64,000 nt of DNA from Oscillospiraceae bacterium (GTDB taxonomy: Bacteria > Bacillota > Clostridia > Oscillospirales > Oscillospiraceae): NCBI GenBank assembly GCA_020025535.1, contig JAHHRY010000002.1, positions 217,608 to 281,607 on the forward strand, in the 5' to 3' direction. Shown here piece by piece: positions 8,405-18,000 of the stretch. The position numbers and the translations under genes were made by a program. The notes under the pieces are model-generated. The model was not told the DNA's origin. It saw only the letters and a program-made list of their open reading frames with translations, and did no database searches. Numbering within the stretch: the first letter of the stretch is position 1; every line of letters begins with the position of its first letter.

Positions 8405-10804
8405 TTACTTCAGCTTATAGCCGCAATTGACACAGAACACATCCCCGTTGCCGCATTTACGTCCGCAGTTGGGGCAGAAGTTCGTCTGCCGGGTAACCGG
8501 CTTTTGGGGCGTTACTGTCTCAGCTTTTTCAGGAATCTGCTGTGCTGCAGGTGCTTCCGTTTTGGGAGGTTCGGCCCCCTTGGGAGGCTCGGCCGCCTTG
8601 GGAGGCTCGACCGTCTTGGGAGGCTCGACCGTCTTGGGAGGCTCGACCGTCTTGGGAGGCTCGACCGTCTTTACAGGTGTTTCCGGAGCCGCAGGTACAG
8701 TCTGCACACCGTTTTCCTGCATTACCTCGTTAACAGGCAACTGCTGCACAGTCTCAGCAGGTACGGAAGGCTGATTTTTCTCAATCTGCTTCTTCTCCGC
8801 GTCGGGCTGTACACGCTGCTTGGGCTGTCTGGGAGGTTTGGGAGCTTTGGGTGCCTTAGGCGCCTTGGGAGGCATATTCTTCTTCCGCCGCAGCACAAAA
8901 GCCGCAATCGTCAGGCCGGCGGAAATCACTACCAGCACGCCGGTTATAATCAGTGCAATGGTAAACCAATGGGTATACCACTGGAAATCCGTCAGCATTG
9001 CGTAGGCCTCATCAATGGATGCCTGCACATAGTCAAAGAACTTCTCCGTATTCACTCTGTTGGAAGCGATTACTTTCAGAACCAGAAGCCAGATCGTACT
9101 TACCAGTGAAATTCCGCAGAGCACCCATCCAAGGATGCCGCAGCGGAGCAGTACCGAAGCGGTATCCATAGGCTTGTACTTGCTGTTAAACAGCACAACT
9201 ACCAGAATCGTCACAGCAAGGGACACCACAATGGTAATCACCAGCGGCAAATAGCTTGTTACACTGCCGGAATCCTTTTCCTCGGTGACGCCTGCCTGAA
9301 TAGCACGCGTAATCACAACCGTACGCTTTGTCTGGTTGCCCACTGCATCAGAGGTAATGATTTCAAACTTGTTGATGCCCTCCTGCAGTTTCAGCTCAAT
9401 GACAAAAGAACCGTCCTCCTGAATGGTGGCTGCAGTACCGTTGACCGTCATGGTAGCATCCGCTTCTGTCAGGCCGCCCAGCCGGAATACCGGTTCAGAA
9501 GTAGTGATGGAATGCACATCTTCCACGAATGTCAGAATAGGTGCCTTCTGGTCACTGAAAATTTCCTTTTCTTCTTTGATCGTCAGATAGTCACTGGGCT
9601 TGTAAATGGCCGTTACCGTGTTTTGAGCGTGTGCCAAATTCACTGCCAGCTTGCCGGTGCCGCTGATGCGGACAGGTTTCAGTTCCTCAGGCATTTCATT
9701 GGCATACAGGAAGAGATCCACCTCGCCGCTGGGGACTGTATAGCTGACCTCAGCCTGCGAAGAAGAAGTGCTTTCCTCTGTCGCAACATGGAATTTCACT
9801 TCATAGGGATTAAACGTCACTGCTTTAACCTTGGAAGTCGTGTTATACGCAGTATAAGACAGTTCGACCCGAATCCAGTCCACTTCCGGATTGCACAAAA
9901 TTCCAACAGAAGTAACGCTATCGTCAAAGGCATTGCTGTAGAGGGGTTCATCGGGATTTAAACTGCTGAACACCGCCAGGATATAGCTGCTGGCGCTGAA
10001 GACTCTTGCCTCAGTCCAATCGATACGCAGGTCTCCGTTGGACCGATTCATGGTAATGTAAAAATCTCCGATTTCATCGGGCGTATTGGGAGCCTCAAAT
10101 TCAAAAGGCTCGGAAAGCAGCGAATCCGTCACTTCAATGCCGTAATCATCTACGTAAATTTGCAGCTGCAGACGATAGTTCTTGTAGCTCGACAACTCAT
10201 GCAGGTAAACCATTACGGATTCTTTGCTGTTTGTAACCGCTCTGCCGCTGGACAGTTCCTTTTCACCGGTAACAAGTCCGTTTTCGTTGGTAAGCACCGC
10301 AGAGATCACAAAATCATAGCCCGTATCTGCCGGGAAAGATGTCAGGAACGACACATTCGCATATCCGTTTTCGATTTTATCAATGGTAAACGAGTCGATA
10401 TGTGCCTCACGAGTATAGAAACTTGTGGTAACAGCCAGCCGTCCGCTGAATGCAGAGTCGTAACGGATCATCCACTTTCCGGAAGCGGCATCGGGAATTC
10501 TGAAGAAGATGCGTTTATCACCATGTTCGACAGACATCTTCTCTTCCGGCGTAACGCCCTCCTGATAGACTTCCCCGTTCGGACTGACAAATGCAATCTG
10601 AGGAATCTTTCCGGAACCGTCATCGGTATACTCGACCACAATGGCCAGATTTTTTGCCTGCGGTAAATCAACCAGCTCTTTTGTCAAGGTCTCTGCGTAG
10701 GCATTTCCGCCTACGCAGGTTATAACCATCAGTAACACCACAGCTACTGCTGCCAGCCTCGAAAGTGTGGAGGAGCGTACATATTTATCCCAGAATTGTT
10801 TCAT
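8405..10804 (-). CDS. Large membrane protein: Ig-like ectodomain, three TM helices, Pro/Lys-rich tail, C-terminal zinc ribbon
   Basis: A 799-residue protein I cannot name. It starts with a signal peptide (residues 1-38, cleavage after AYA). A long beta-rich region follows, including a bacterial Ig-like segment near residues 430-490 (FRLGGLTEADATMTVNG). Three hydrophobic helices lie at about 516-538, 550-578 and 605-630. Beyond them are a Lys/Pro-rich stretch (near 640-660), a run of TVEPPK-type repeats (about 711-750), and a terminal zinc ribbon with C777-x2-C780 and C791-x2-C794. A zinc ribbon after the last helix implies a cytoplasmic tail. The gene is 15 bases after the VWA gene with a GGGGGA ribosome site, so the two are an operon and probably work as a pair. 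The function is unknown. Confidence 0.85.
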   Translation of the reverse strand: MKQFWDKYVRSSTLSRLAAVAVVLLMVITCVGGNAYAETLTKELVDLPQAKNLAIVVEYTDDGSGKIPQIAFVSPNGEVYQEGVTPEEKMSVEHGDKRIFFRIPDAASGKWMIRYDSAFSGRLAVTTSFYTREAHIDSFTIDKIENGYANVSFLTSFPADTGYDFVISAVLTNENGLVTGEKELSSGRAVTNSKESVMVYLHELSSYKNYRLQLQIYVDDYGIEVTDSLLSEPFEFEAPNTPDEIGDFYITMNRSNGDLRIDWTEARVFSASSYILAVFSSLNPDEPLYSNAFDDSVTSVGILCNPEVDWIRVELSYTAYNTTSKVKAVTFNPYEVKFHVATEESTSSSQAEVSYTVPSGEVDLFLYANEMPEELKPVRISGTGKLAVNLAHAQNTVTAIYKPSDYLTIKEEKEIFSDQKAPILTFVEDVHSITTSEPVFRLGGLTEADATMTVNGTAATIQEDGSFVIELKLQEGINKFEIITSDAVGNQTKRTVVITRAIQAGVTEEKDSGSVTSYLPLVITIVVSLAVTILVVVLFNSKYKPMDTASVLLRCGILGWVLCGISLVSTIWLLVLKVIASNRVNTEKFFDYVQASIDEAYAMLTDFQWYTHWFTIALIITGVLVVISAGLTIAAFVLRRKKNMPPKAPKAPKAPKPPRQPKQRVQPDAEKKQIEKNQPSVPAETVQQLPVNEVMQENGVQTVPAAPETPVKTVEPPKTVEPPKTVEPPKTVEPPKAAEPPKGAEPPKTEAPAAQQIPEKAETVTPQKPVTRQTNFCPNCGRKCGNGDVFCVNCGYKLK
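8562..8669 (-). repeat. Six 18-bp in-frame tandem repeats
   Basis: Six contiguous 18-base units (plus-strand form TTGGGAGGCTCGACCGTC) encode the TVEPPK repeats of the 799-aa membrane protein. The four units at 8598-8669 are identical. The two at 8562-8597 have drifted (to AAEPPK and GAEPPK). Unit length is a multiple of three, so copy-number change keeps the frame. Confidence 0.95.
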
Positions 10805-10819
10805 TACATCATTCCCCCA

Positions 10820-13800
10820 TTAAAAGAACTTGGTATCTACATCCATACCATGTTTCTTTGACCACATGATATTGATACCCTTGTTCGTATTGCCGTCATT
10901 GCTGCGGGCACGCACTGTAAAAATCATATCACCGTTGCGATCTTCATATATGCCAATCAGACCGACACCATTAATATCGACTTCTTTGGAGAGAATCCAC
11001 CATTCGACTTCGACATTGCAGATGCCCTGTACCTGTACACCCACATACTTATCCGAAATTACGGTATCCACATTGCCTGTCATATTGATGTCGCAGTTAT
11101 CGGAATCCCATACAATTCCTTTACTCAGTGCCACATGAAGACCATTTACCTTGGTACTCGTCATTCCCAGCAACAGGTTTTCATAAGGAATCCTGCCCGC
11201 TTCAATGGTCACGGAACCCATCTGTACTTTATCAAAGAGTTTGAGGGTAGTAGCGACTTTGATATACGCCTGGCCGAAGCTGAACTTCAGTGTTGTTTCG
11301 TCCATAGAAGCGACACAGACATCCCCCAGATATTTCTCCAGCTTGGGAAGGACGCTGGAAATCTTCGCAACGGAAATCTTTGTTTTTCCCTCCATCGCCC
11401 AATTCCAGACCGACACGTTGATATCGATATCGGTAAGTGCCAGTTCAAAATCGCTGAAGGTAACCGGAACGCCGCTGAAGTTGGTCTTCAGGTCATAGTC
11501 GCAGTAAAGGCGCACTTCTTTGGGTACCAGTGCTCCGCTCCACTTTATGGAGAATCCCATGCCATCTGCCGGAAGGAACGCGACACGCGTCAGATACTTG
11601 ATGTAATATTCGTTGCTCAGCGTATCAATCTTTACTTTAAACTCCGCAGGATTTAAGTACACAGGCATGGCACCAATGTTGAACTGCTTATAATTACCGG
11701 AGTCACTCTTTGAGGAAAACTCTGCACACAATCCAACAGACATATTTGTCAGGACAGCAGAGCCGCTCCATTTAAAAGAGAATGCCTTATTTACAAGGTC
11801 GCACTCTTTCAGCAGGTCATCCTGGAATGGGAACTTGGTGCTGAAGGCATTGAATTCCAGTTTGATGCGATTGGGATACAGCATCAGGCCGGGAGTTGCC
11901 AGTTCAAAGGCATTTGCCACATAGACGCTGGCCACAGGAATTTTATCAACCCGGTAATCGTCCGATTCAGCGCTGTGGTTGTAATCGTTAAACAGGTTGA
12001 ATGTGCCCAGAGCAGGCAGCGGGAGATTGATGTTTTTGTTTGCAAGATGCTTGGCAAGGCCCTTTGCATTGCTTTTGCTGTACTGAATATAGCTGCCGTG
12101 CTTGTCAGTCATCTTAACGGAAACATCCTCGTCCAGATTGCCAGTCAGCTCAACGCATCCATTAAAGTGCATCCAGCCGTTCATGCAGACATAGCCGGAA
12201 AGATAGACGGAATCCTGTTCTTCCCTCCTAATGCAGGAGACGAAGGAATACGGTCCGTAAACCGTAGAAAAGTCCGTATCGGCAATTACCAGTTCGTTTT
12301 CAAAGAAAGCCTGATAGCCGTTCACCTCGACCGTCATATTGTATTCGCCCAGTGCAATATTGGAAGGGATTGTCAGCTCATAACAGCCCTCATTGACAAA
12401 CTTGCAGGGAATCGTATATTCGAGCTTGTCTTTCAGTACAATGCTCACACGATCGTCCTTGCTGAATCCGCTGCAGTTCAGCTTGATGGTCTGATCGGCA
12501 CCGGATTTATACAGCAGTTTGGTATCCAGGCCCTGTATGCTCTTATCTCCAAGGTCCTGGGAATGTACATCTTCACCGGACAGCGAATAGTGAGCCACAT
12601 CATAGGAAAGCGTATCCGTATTGATGTTCAGCTGAACCGTACGGTTGTTGGTAAATGTATCCGTCGCCTTGTAGGTGATCCGGTAGCGGTTCACGATCAG
12701 ATTATGCAGGAACTCATAGAAGGTCACCAGCGTCTGAGAATCGTTGACGTACAGGTAGCTTCCGCCTGTTCCGCTGGCAAAAGTGTCCAGATAAACGGAA
12801 TTTACGTTATTGCCAAGACCTACACTGTAAAGGACAATTCCCTTGCTGCTGCAAGGTGCACCGACATTGTCGTGAATCATTTCATCCGGCTTGGGGGAAT
12901 TGTCTTCGCCGTCGGACATCAGAATGATAATATTCTTGGCATTTTCTTCTGCTTCCAGCATACTGACGGCGTGCAGCACAGCGCTGTACATATCTGTGCC
13001 GCCGAATGCCTGCATCTGAGCTACGGCAGCGTTCAGCTCTTCCACAGAGGAATCCAGTCCGTATACATTCTCGATGCTCGAAGAGAACGTCACGAGACCG
13101 ATTCGTTCCTTATCGGTTTTATCCTTGACAAAGAGGCTGACAGCTTCCTTCAGATGCTTCATGGCATCATCGGACATACTTCCGGAAACATCACAGACAA
13201 GGATAATGTTGGTTTTCTCAACGGAGATATCTTCAACCTTAAAGTCCTGAATATCGGCGCCGCAGTCCGTCAGTTTCAGCAGCGATTTCAGCCGGTCAGC
13301 GGAAATCGCTATCTCGCTGTCCACACTGACTTCCAGCACGACCTCGGAGAAATTGCTGGCATCCACCTTGTTAATGTGAATTGCGGTTCTCTTCTTGCTG
13401 ATATAGTCACTGAAATGGGTGCTGTAATCCACTTTCTCTGCTTCGTCCTTCTGGGAAGCATCCTTTACAGTCCCATCTTCCGCTGTCTCGCTTCTGTCAG
13501 CGTTCTCCTCCGGCTTGGGATTGCGTGCGCTGTCACTCATGGGTATGACCGTGGAGTTATCCAGGACAGCTTCTACATACTGATTGATGTTCTTCAAAGA
13601 TTCCGTGTTTTCCTTGTCATTGATAATATCAATGATGGAGAACATGGAATTGGTATACTTCATATCCGTGCAGATATCCACGGAGTTCATGGCACGGGTC
13701 AGGTAATCATCCGCAGATACGGTATTCCCCCGGTCAAATGCGAGATTCGACAGCTGCAGGTAGATCTTGGAACGATCCGTGGCGTAGGATTTTTCCGCAT

Positions 13801-14896
13801 GCTTCTCCAGCATTTCCTGCAGTTTGACCATTCCGGGGTTCTCCGCAAACTGCTGAAGGTCGTCAATATACGCCTTGACCGGCTTGCGAATCGCTGCGCT
13901 CTGGTTGATAAAATACTCTCTGTAGACCATTTCCAGCTGTTTCAAAACGGCCTTGTATTTATCCAGATTGGCAGAGGCAAAGCTCTCTGCAAAGTCTTTT
14001 TTGGAAATATGGTCGTTCTGATACAGTTCTGCAATCACCATCAGTTCCCGATAATCGGAACACTCATCCGCAGATTTGGCAATTGCTTTATAGTTGCCCA
14101 GCATCAGCTGCAGCTTCACCTGTGCCAGACGGACTGTGGACTGACTGAACAGAGAAGAATCCTCGCGTTTCATATCAGAAAGCTGCTTGAGGATTGCTTT
14201 CACTTCCTCTTCATCCACAATTTCACCGTGCATGAATTTCGTATAAAGACTGTCTACCCCATTCATGGCTGTAATACCGCTCAGCGTTTTCTCGGAGAAC
14301 TGATCCGTATAGCTTTTTACGGCACTCTCCAGTGCGGTGAACAGCTCTTTTTTGGCGGCTTCAGCCTTTGAACGAATATCCTGCATATTGGCATCGGAAG
14401 CACTGCCATTGTTGGGATCAATCAAAGCCTGGTCAACCTTCATGCCGGCAAGGCACAAAGAAACCAGATTCTTCTCAGACTCCACTGTTTCCGTTCCGAT
14501 TCCTTCCGCAATTGCTTTCTCATAAAGCACATTGGCTGCAGGATAGTTGCCGCTGGCTGCATACAGTCTTGCCTTGCACAGGGAGTACTCCGGCCGATAA
14601 ACCGTCTCCCGGAACAATTCGTTCAGCAGTTCCTCGGCGCCCGCGTAATCATCCGAATCCAGGAGCGCATACACCAGATTCAGTCCGGAACCGACATCCT
14701 CCTGCGATACTTCTGCCGTCTGCTCCGGTTCCGGCCGCGCTGCAAAGTGCCAGATGACACTGCCGCAGGCAATGACAGCCAGCAAAGCAAGCGTAACCAC
14801 TTTAGGAATATAATCCCTACGAACAGCAAAAATCAGCACCACCAGCAGTACCAGCGCAGGCACAATGCCAATTGCTATTTGCAACATTTGTTCCAT
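10820..14896 (-). CDS. Giant membrane-anchored von Willebrand factor A domain protein
   Basis: A 1358-residue protein. Two hydrophobic helices lie at the N-terminus (about 3-25 and 32-50). They are followed by TPR-like helices (LLNELFRETVYRPEYSLCKARL, split by gaps in homology) to about residue 430 and an acidic linker. A VWA domain begins near residue 563, with an intact MIDAS metal site DVSGS (D569, S571, S573) and the conserved GGTDMYSAV. The remaining ~600 residues are beta-rich and lack membrane segments. VWA domains bind proteins through a divalent metal. The start at 14896 follows AAGGGG. An in-frame ATG at 14947 has no such site. It is co-transcribed with the zinc-ribbon membrane protein. 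A surface or membrane scaffold role is inference. Confidence 0.87.
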   Translation of the reverse strand: MEQMLQIAIGIVPALVLLVVLIFAVRRDYIPKVVTLALLAVIACGSVIWHFAARPEPEQTAEVSQEDVGSGLNLVYALLDSDDYAGAEELLNELFRETVYRPEYSLCKARLYAASGNYPAANVLYEKAIAEGIGTETVESEKNLVSLCLAGMKVDQALIDPNNGSASDANMQDIRSKAEAAKKELFTALESAVKSYTDQFSEKTLSGITAMNGVDSLYTKFMHGEIVDEEEVKAILKQLSDMKREDSSLFSQSTVRLAQVKLQLMLGNYKAIAKSADECSDYRELMVIAELYQNDHISKKDFAESFASANLDKYKAVLKQLEMVYREYFINQSAAIRKPVKAYIDDLQQFAENPGMVKLQEMLEKHAEKSYATDRSKIYLQLSNLAFDRGNTVSADDYLTRAMNSVDICTDMKYTNSMFSIIDIINDKENTESLKNINQYVEAVLDNSTVIPMSDSARNPKPEENADRSETAEDGTVKDASQKDEAEKVDYSTHFSDYISKKRTAIHINKVDASNFSEVVLEVSVDSEIAISADRLKSLLKLTDCGADIQDFKVEDISVEKTNIILVCDVSGSMSDDAMKHLKEAVSLFVKDKTDKERIGLVTFSSSIENVYGLDSSVEELNAAVAQMQAFGGTDMYSAVLHAVSMLEAEENAKNIIILMSDGEDNSPKPDEMIHDNVGAPCSSKGIVLYSVGLGNNVNSVYLDTFASGTGGSYLYVNDSQTLVTFYEFLHNLIVNRYRITYKATDTFTNNRTVQLNINTDTLSYDVAHYSLSGEDVHSQDLGDKSIQGLDTKLLYKSGADQTIKLNCSGFSKDDRVSIVLKDKLEYTIPCKFVNEGCYELTIPSNIALGEYNMTVEVNGYQAFFENELVIADTDFSTVYGPYSFVSCIRREEQDSVYLSGYVCMNGWMHFNGCVELTGNLDEDVSVKMTDKHGSYIQYSKSNAKGLAKHLANKNINLPLPALGTFNLFNDYNHSAESDDYRVDKIPVASVYVANAFELATPGLMLYPNRIKLEFNAFSTKFPFQDDLLKECDLVNKAFSFKWSGSAVLTNMSVGLCAEFSSKSDSGNYKQFNIGAMPVYLNPAEFKVKIDTLSNEYYIKYLTRVAFLPADGMGFSIKWSGALVPKEVRLYCDYDLKTNFSGVPVTFSDFELALTDIDINVSVWNWAMEGKTKISVAKISSVLPKLEKYLGDVCVASMDETTLKFSFGQAYIKVATTLKLFDKVQMGSVTIEAGRIPYENLLLGMTSTKVNGLHVALSKGIVWDSDNCDINMTGNVDTVISDKYVGVQVQGICNVEVEWWILSKEVDINGVGLIGIYEDRNGDMIFTVRARSNDGNTNKGINIMWSKKHGMDVDTKFF

Positions 14897-14968
14897 GTCA
14901 TAACCCCTTCCATTTTTATGTTCCTGATAGGCATACAACCCCATCATCTTTTATGAACATTTTATTAA

Positions 14969-14997
14969 ATGTTAGCACTTTGTAAACTCCGTGTCAA
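14969..14997 (-). promoter_or_regulatory. Promoter of the VWA operon
   Basis: TTGACA at 14992-14997 and TAACAT at 14969-14974 are separated by 17 bases. It lies about 75 bases ahead of the VWA start codon. Confidence 0.75.
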
Positions 14998-15057
14998 TAC
15001 CAATTCCGCACCTTATTTCCAAAATTCTCCTTTCCTTACAACAGGTCAAAAAAGGTC

Positions 15058-15096
15058 AAAAAACTCCCCGCAGACATCTGTCTGTGGGGAGTTTTT
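15058..15096 (-). terminator. Terminator after polC
   Basis: ACTCCCCGCAGACA and TGTCTGTGGGGAGT form a stem with A-rich and T-rich flanks on both sides. It lies directly after the polC stop and ends the long minus-strand operon. Confidence 0.85.
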
Positions 15097-15097
15097 A

Positions 15098-18000
15098 TCA
15101 GAACAGGCTTACCTGACTGGTATCGGGGAGATCTCCAAAAGCACCCGCATCTTTCAGCATCTGAATATGGGTCTTGGAAACCTTGGGACAGGCGATGGCA
15201 ATTTCTTCGATGGATAGGAACTGCTTTCCTTCCCGTCCATTCATCAGGTCCCAGGCGGCGCTTTCGCCAAGGCCGGAAATGGATACAAAAGGCGGCAGGA
15301 TTTTCCCGTCCACTACAAGGAATTTGGTAGCATGACTCTTATAAATATCAATCGGCAGGAACTCAAAGCCCCGCAGATAGTATTCATACACAACCTCCAT
15401 GGTGGTCAGCAGATCTTCGTCCTTATCCGTGGCATTTTCATTGTTTTCAATGGCCTCAATGTTTGCCACTACCGACTCCATGCCTGTGGTCATCAGGCCG
15501 GCATCAAAACCACCCTTCTGGCTGCGGCGGTAGAAATAGGCTGCATAGAACGCAAGCGGATGATGCACCTTGAACCACGCAATCCGGAATGCCATCATAA
15601 CATAGGCAACCGCGTGCGCCTTGGGGAAAAGATACTTGATCTTTTTACAGGAACCAATGTACCACTCCGGCACACCGGCAGCACGCATTTCCTCTTCTGC
15701 ATTTTCCGGAAGGCCTCTGCCCTTTCGGACTGCCTCCATGATCTTAAAAGACCGTTTCTCCGGCATGCCACAGGAAATCAGATATACCATGATGTCGTCA
15801 CGACAGCCAATCGTGCTGTCAACCGTAGCCGTTTTGGAGGTAATCAGCTCCTTTGCGTTGCCCAGCCACACATCCGTACCGTGGGAAAAGCCGGAAAGCC
15901 GTACCAGCGTATCAAAACGGGTAGGCATGGTATCCATCAGCATTCCGCGGGTAAAACGGGTGTTAAATTCCGGGATTGCCACAGCGCCGGTAGGTCCGAG
16001 AATTTTATCATCCTCATATCCCAGCACTTTGGAATTTGTGAAGATAGACATGGTGTCTTTGTCATCCAACGGAATGGTCTTGGCATCCACACCGGTCATA
16101 TCCTCCATCATTCGGATCATGGTAGGGTCATCATGACCCAGCATATCCAGTTTCAGAAGGTTTTCCTCCATGGAGTGGTATTCAAAATGCGTGGTGATCT
16201 GGTCTGCGTTGGGATCATCCGCCGGATGCTGCACGGGGCAGAAATCCCAGATTTCATTTTCCTGAGGGATAACCACCAGGCCGCCGGGGTGCTGACCGGT
16301 CGTACGGCGAACGCCCACGCATCCCGCTGCAAGGCGGTTTTCCTCTGCCCGTCCGGCAGTAATGTTCCGCTCGGAAAGATACTTTTTAACATAGCCATAT
16401 GCAGTCTTTTCCGCAACGGTTCCGATGGTTCCGGCACGGAAAACATGGGATTTACCAAACAATTCCACACAGTAAGCATGGGCTTTTGACTGATATTCGC
16501 CGGAGAAGTTCAGGTCAATATCCGGCACTTTGTCGCCGCCGAAGCCCAGGAATGTCTCAAACGGGATATTGAATCCGTCCTTTTCAAACTGGGCACCGCA
16601 TTTCGGGCACACGGCGTCCGGCAGGTCGGCGCCGCAGGCGCATCCCTTCGGGACTTCAAATGTCGTGTACTTGCATTCGGGATTCGGGCACCGGTAATGA
16701 GGCGGGAAAGAATTAACTTCCGTAATACCGGACATATACGCCACAATGGAAGAACCGACAGAACCTCGGGAACCAACCAGATAGCCGTGCTCCAGAGAGT
16801 TCTGGACCAGTTTCTGAGCAGACATATATATCACGTCATAGTGACAGTTAATAATGTCATTCAGTTCCGTTTCCACACGCTTTACCATCAATTCAGGAGG
16901 ATGCTCTCCGTAAAGACGTCTGAACTTTCCGTAGACCAGATTCTTCAGATCCTCCACGGAGTTTTCAATCTTCGGTGCAAACAGATTATGCGGTACGGGA
17001 CGAAGTGTCTCTACCATGTCCGCAATCATGTTGGGGTTGGTAACTACCACCTCGCGTGCCTTTTCTTCTCCCAGATAGCTGAACTCACGGAGCATATCGT
17101 CCGTGGTACGGAAATACAGAGGATTTTCCCTGTCGCAGTCATCAAAGCCCTTTGTGGCCAGAAGAATGTGTCTGAAAATCTCATCCTCAGGATTCAGGAA
17201 GTGCACGTCGCCGGTGGCGACCACGGGTTTTCCCAGTTCCTCGCCCAGACGGACGACTGTACGGTTAAACTGCCGCAGCTCCTCCTCTTCTTTCACGATG
17301 CCTTTGGCAAGCATGAAACGGTTATTGGCCAGCGGCTGAATCTCCAGAAAGTCGTAGAATGACGCAATCCGGCGAAGTTCGTCGTCGCTCTTCTGATCAA
17401 TGATCGCCTGGAACAGCTCGCCGGCTTCGCAGGCGGAACCAATAATAAGACCCTCCCGCATTTCCATCAATTCGGACTTGGGGATTCTTGGGACACGTTT
17501 AAAATACTTCAGATTGGAATCCGAAATCAGATGGTACAGATTGCGAAGACCAACCTGATTTTTGGCAAAGAGAATAATATGCCTTGCATGGCGGTCAGTG
17601 ACTCTTCCCTTCGCACGCAGGTGCATCATGGAAGGATTGATGGACTGAAGATCGTGAATATCATGATCTTCTTCCAGCCTGGTCATCAGCTTCGCCATGA
17701 TGAGACCGCAGGTTACTGCATCATCGGAAGCCCGGTGGTGATTAAATTCCGGCAGGCTCAGGGCATTGGCCACAATGTCCAGCTTGAATTTATTCAGGTG
17801 CGGCAGCAGATTCTGTGAAAGAATCAGCGTATCTGCCGCTGTGTAATGGTACGGCAGCCCCAGGCGGCTGCAGGCAGCCCGGATAAAGCCGGTATCAAAA
17901 TCGGAATTGTGTGCAACCAGCACCCGGTCACCCACAAAATCCAAAAATTTCGGCAATACTTCTTCCATTTTAGGTGCGCCCTGAAGCATCTCATCGGTAA

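Noticed and set aside
8562..8669. Tandem repeats considered as a CRISPR array
   Set aside because: Units are contiguous with no spacers and are in frame inside a gene.
11975..14371. A 798-codon plus-strand frame opposite the VWA gene
   Set aside because: The minus-strand frame carries a complete MIDAS motif, promoter and ribosome site, while this one has none.
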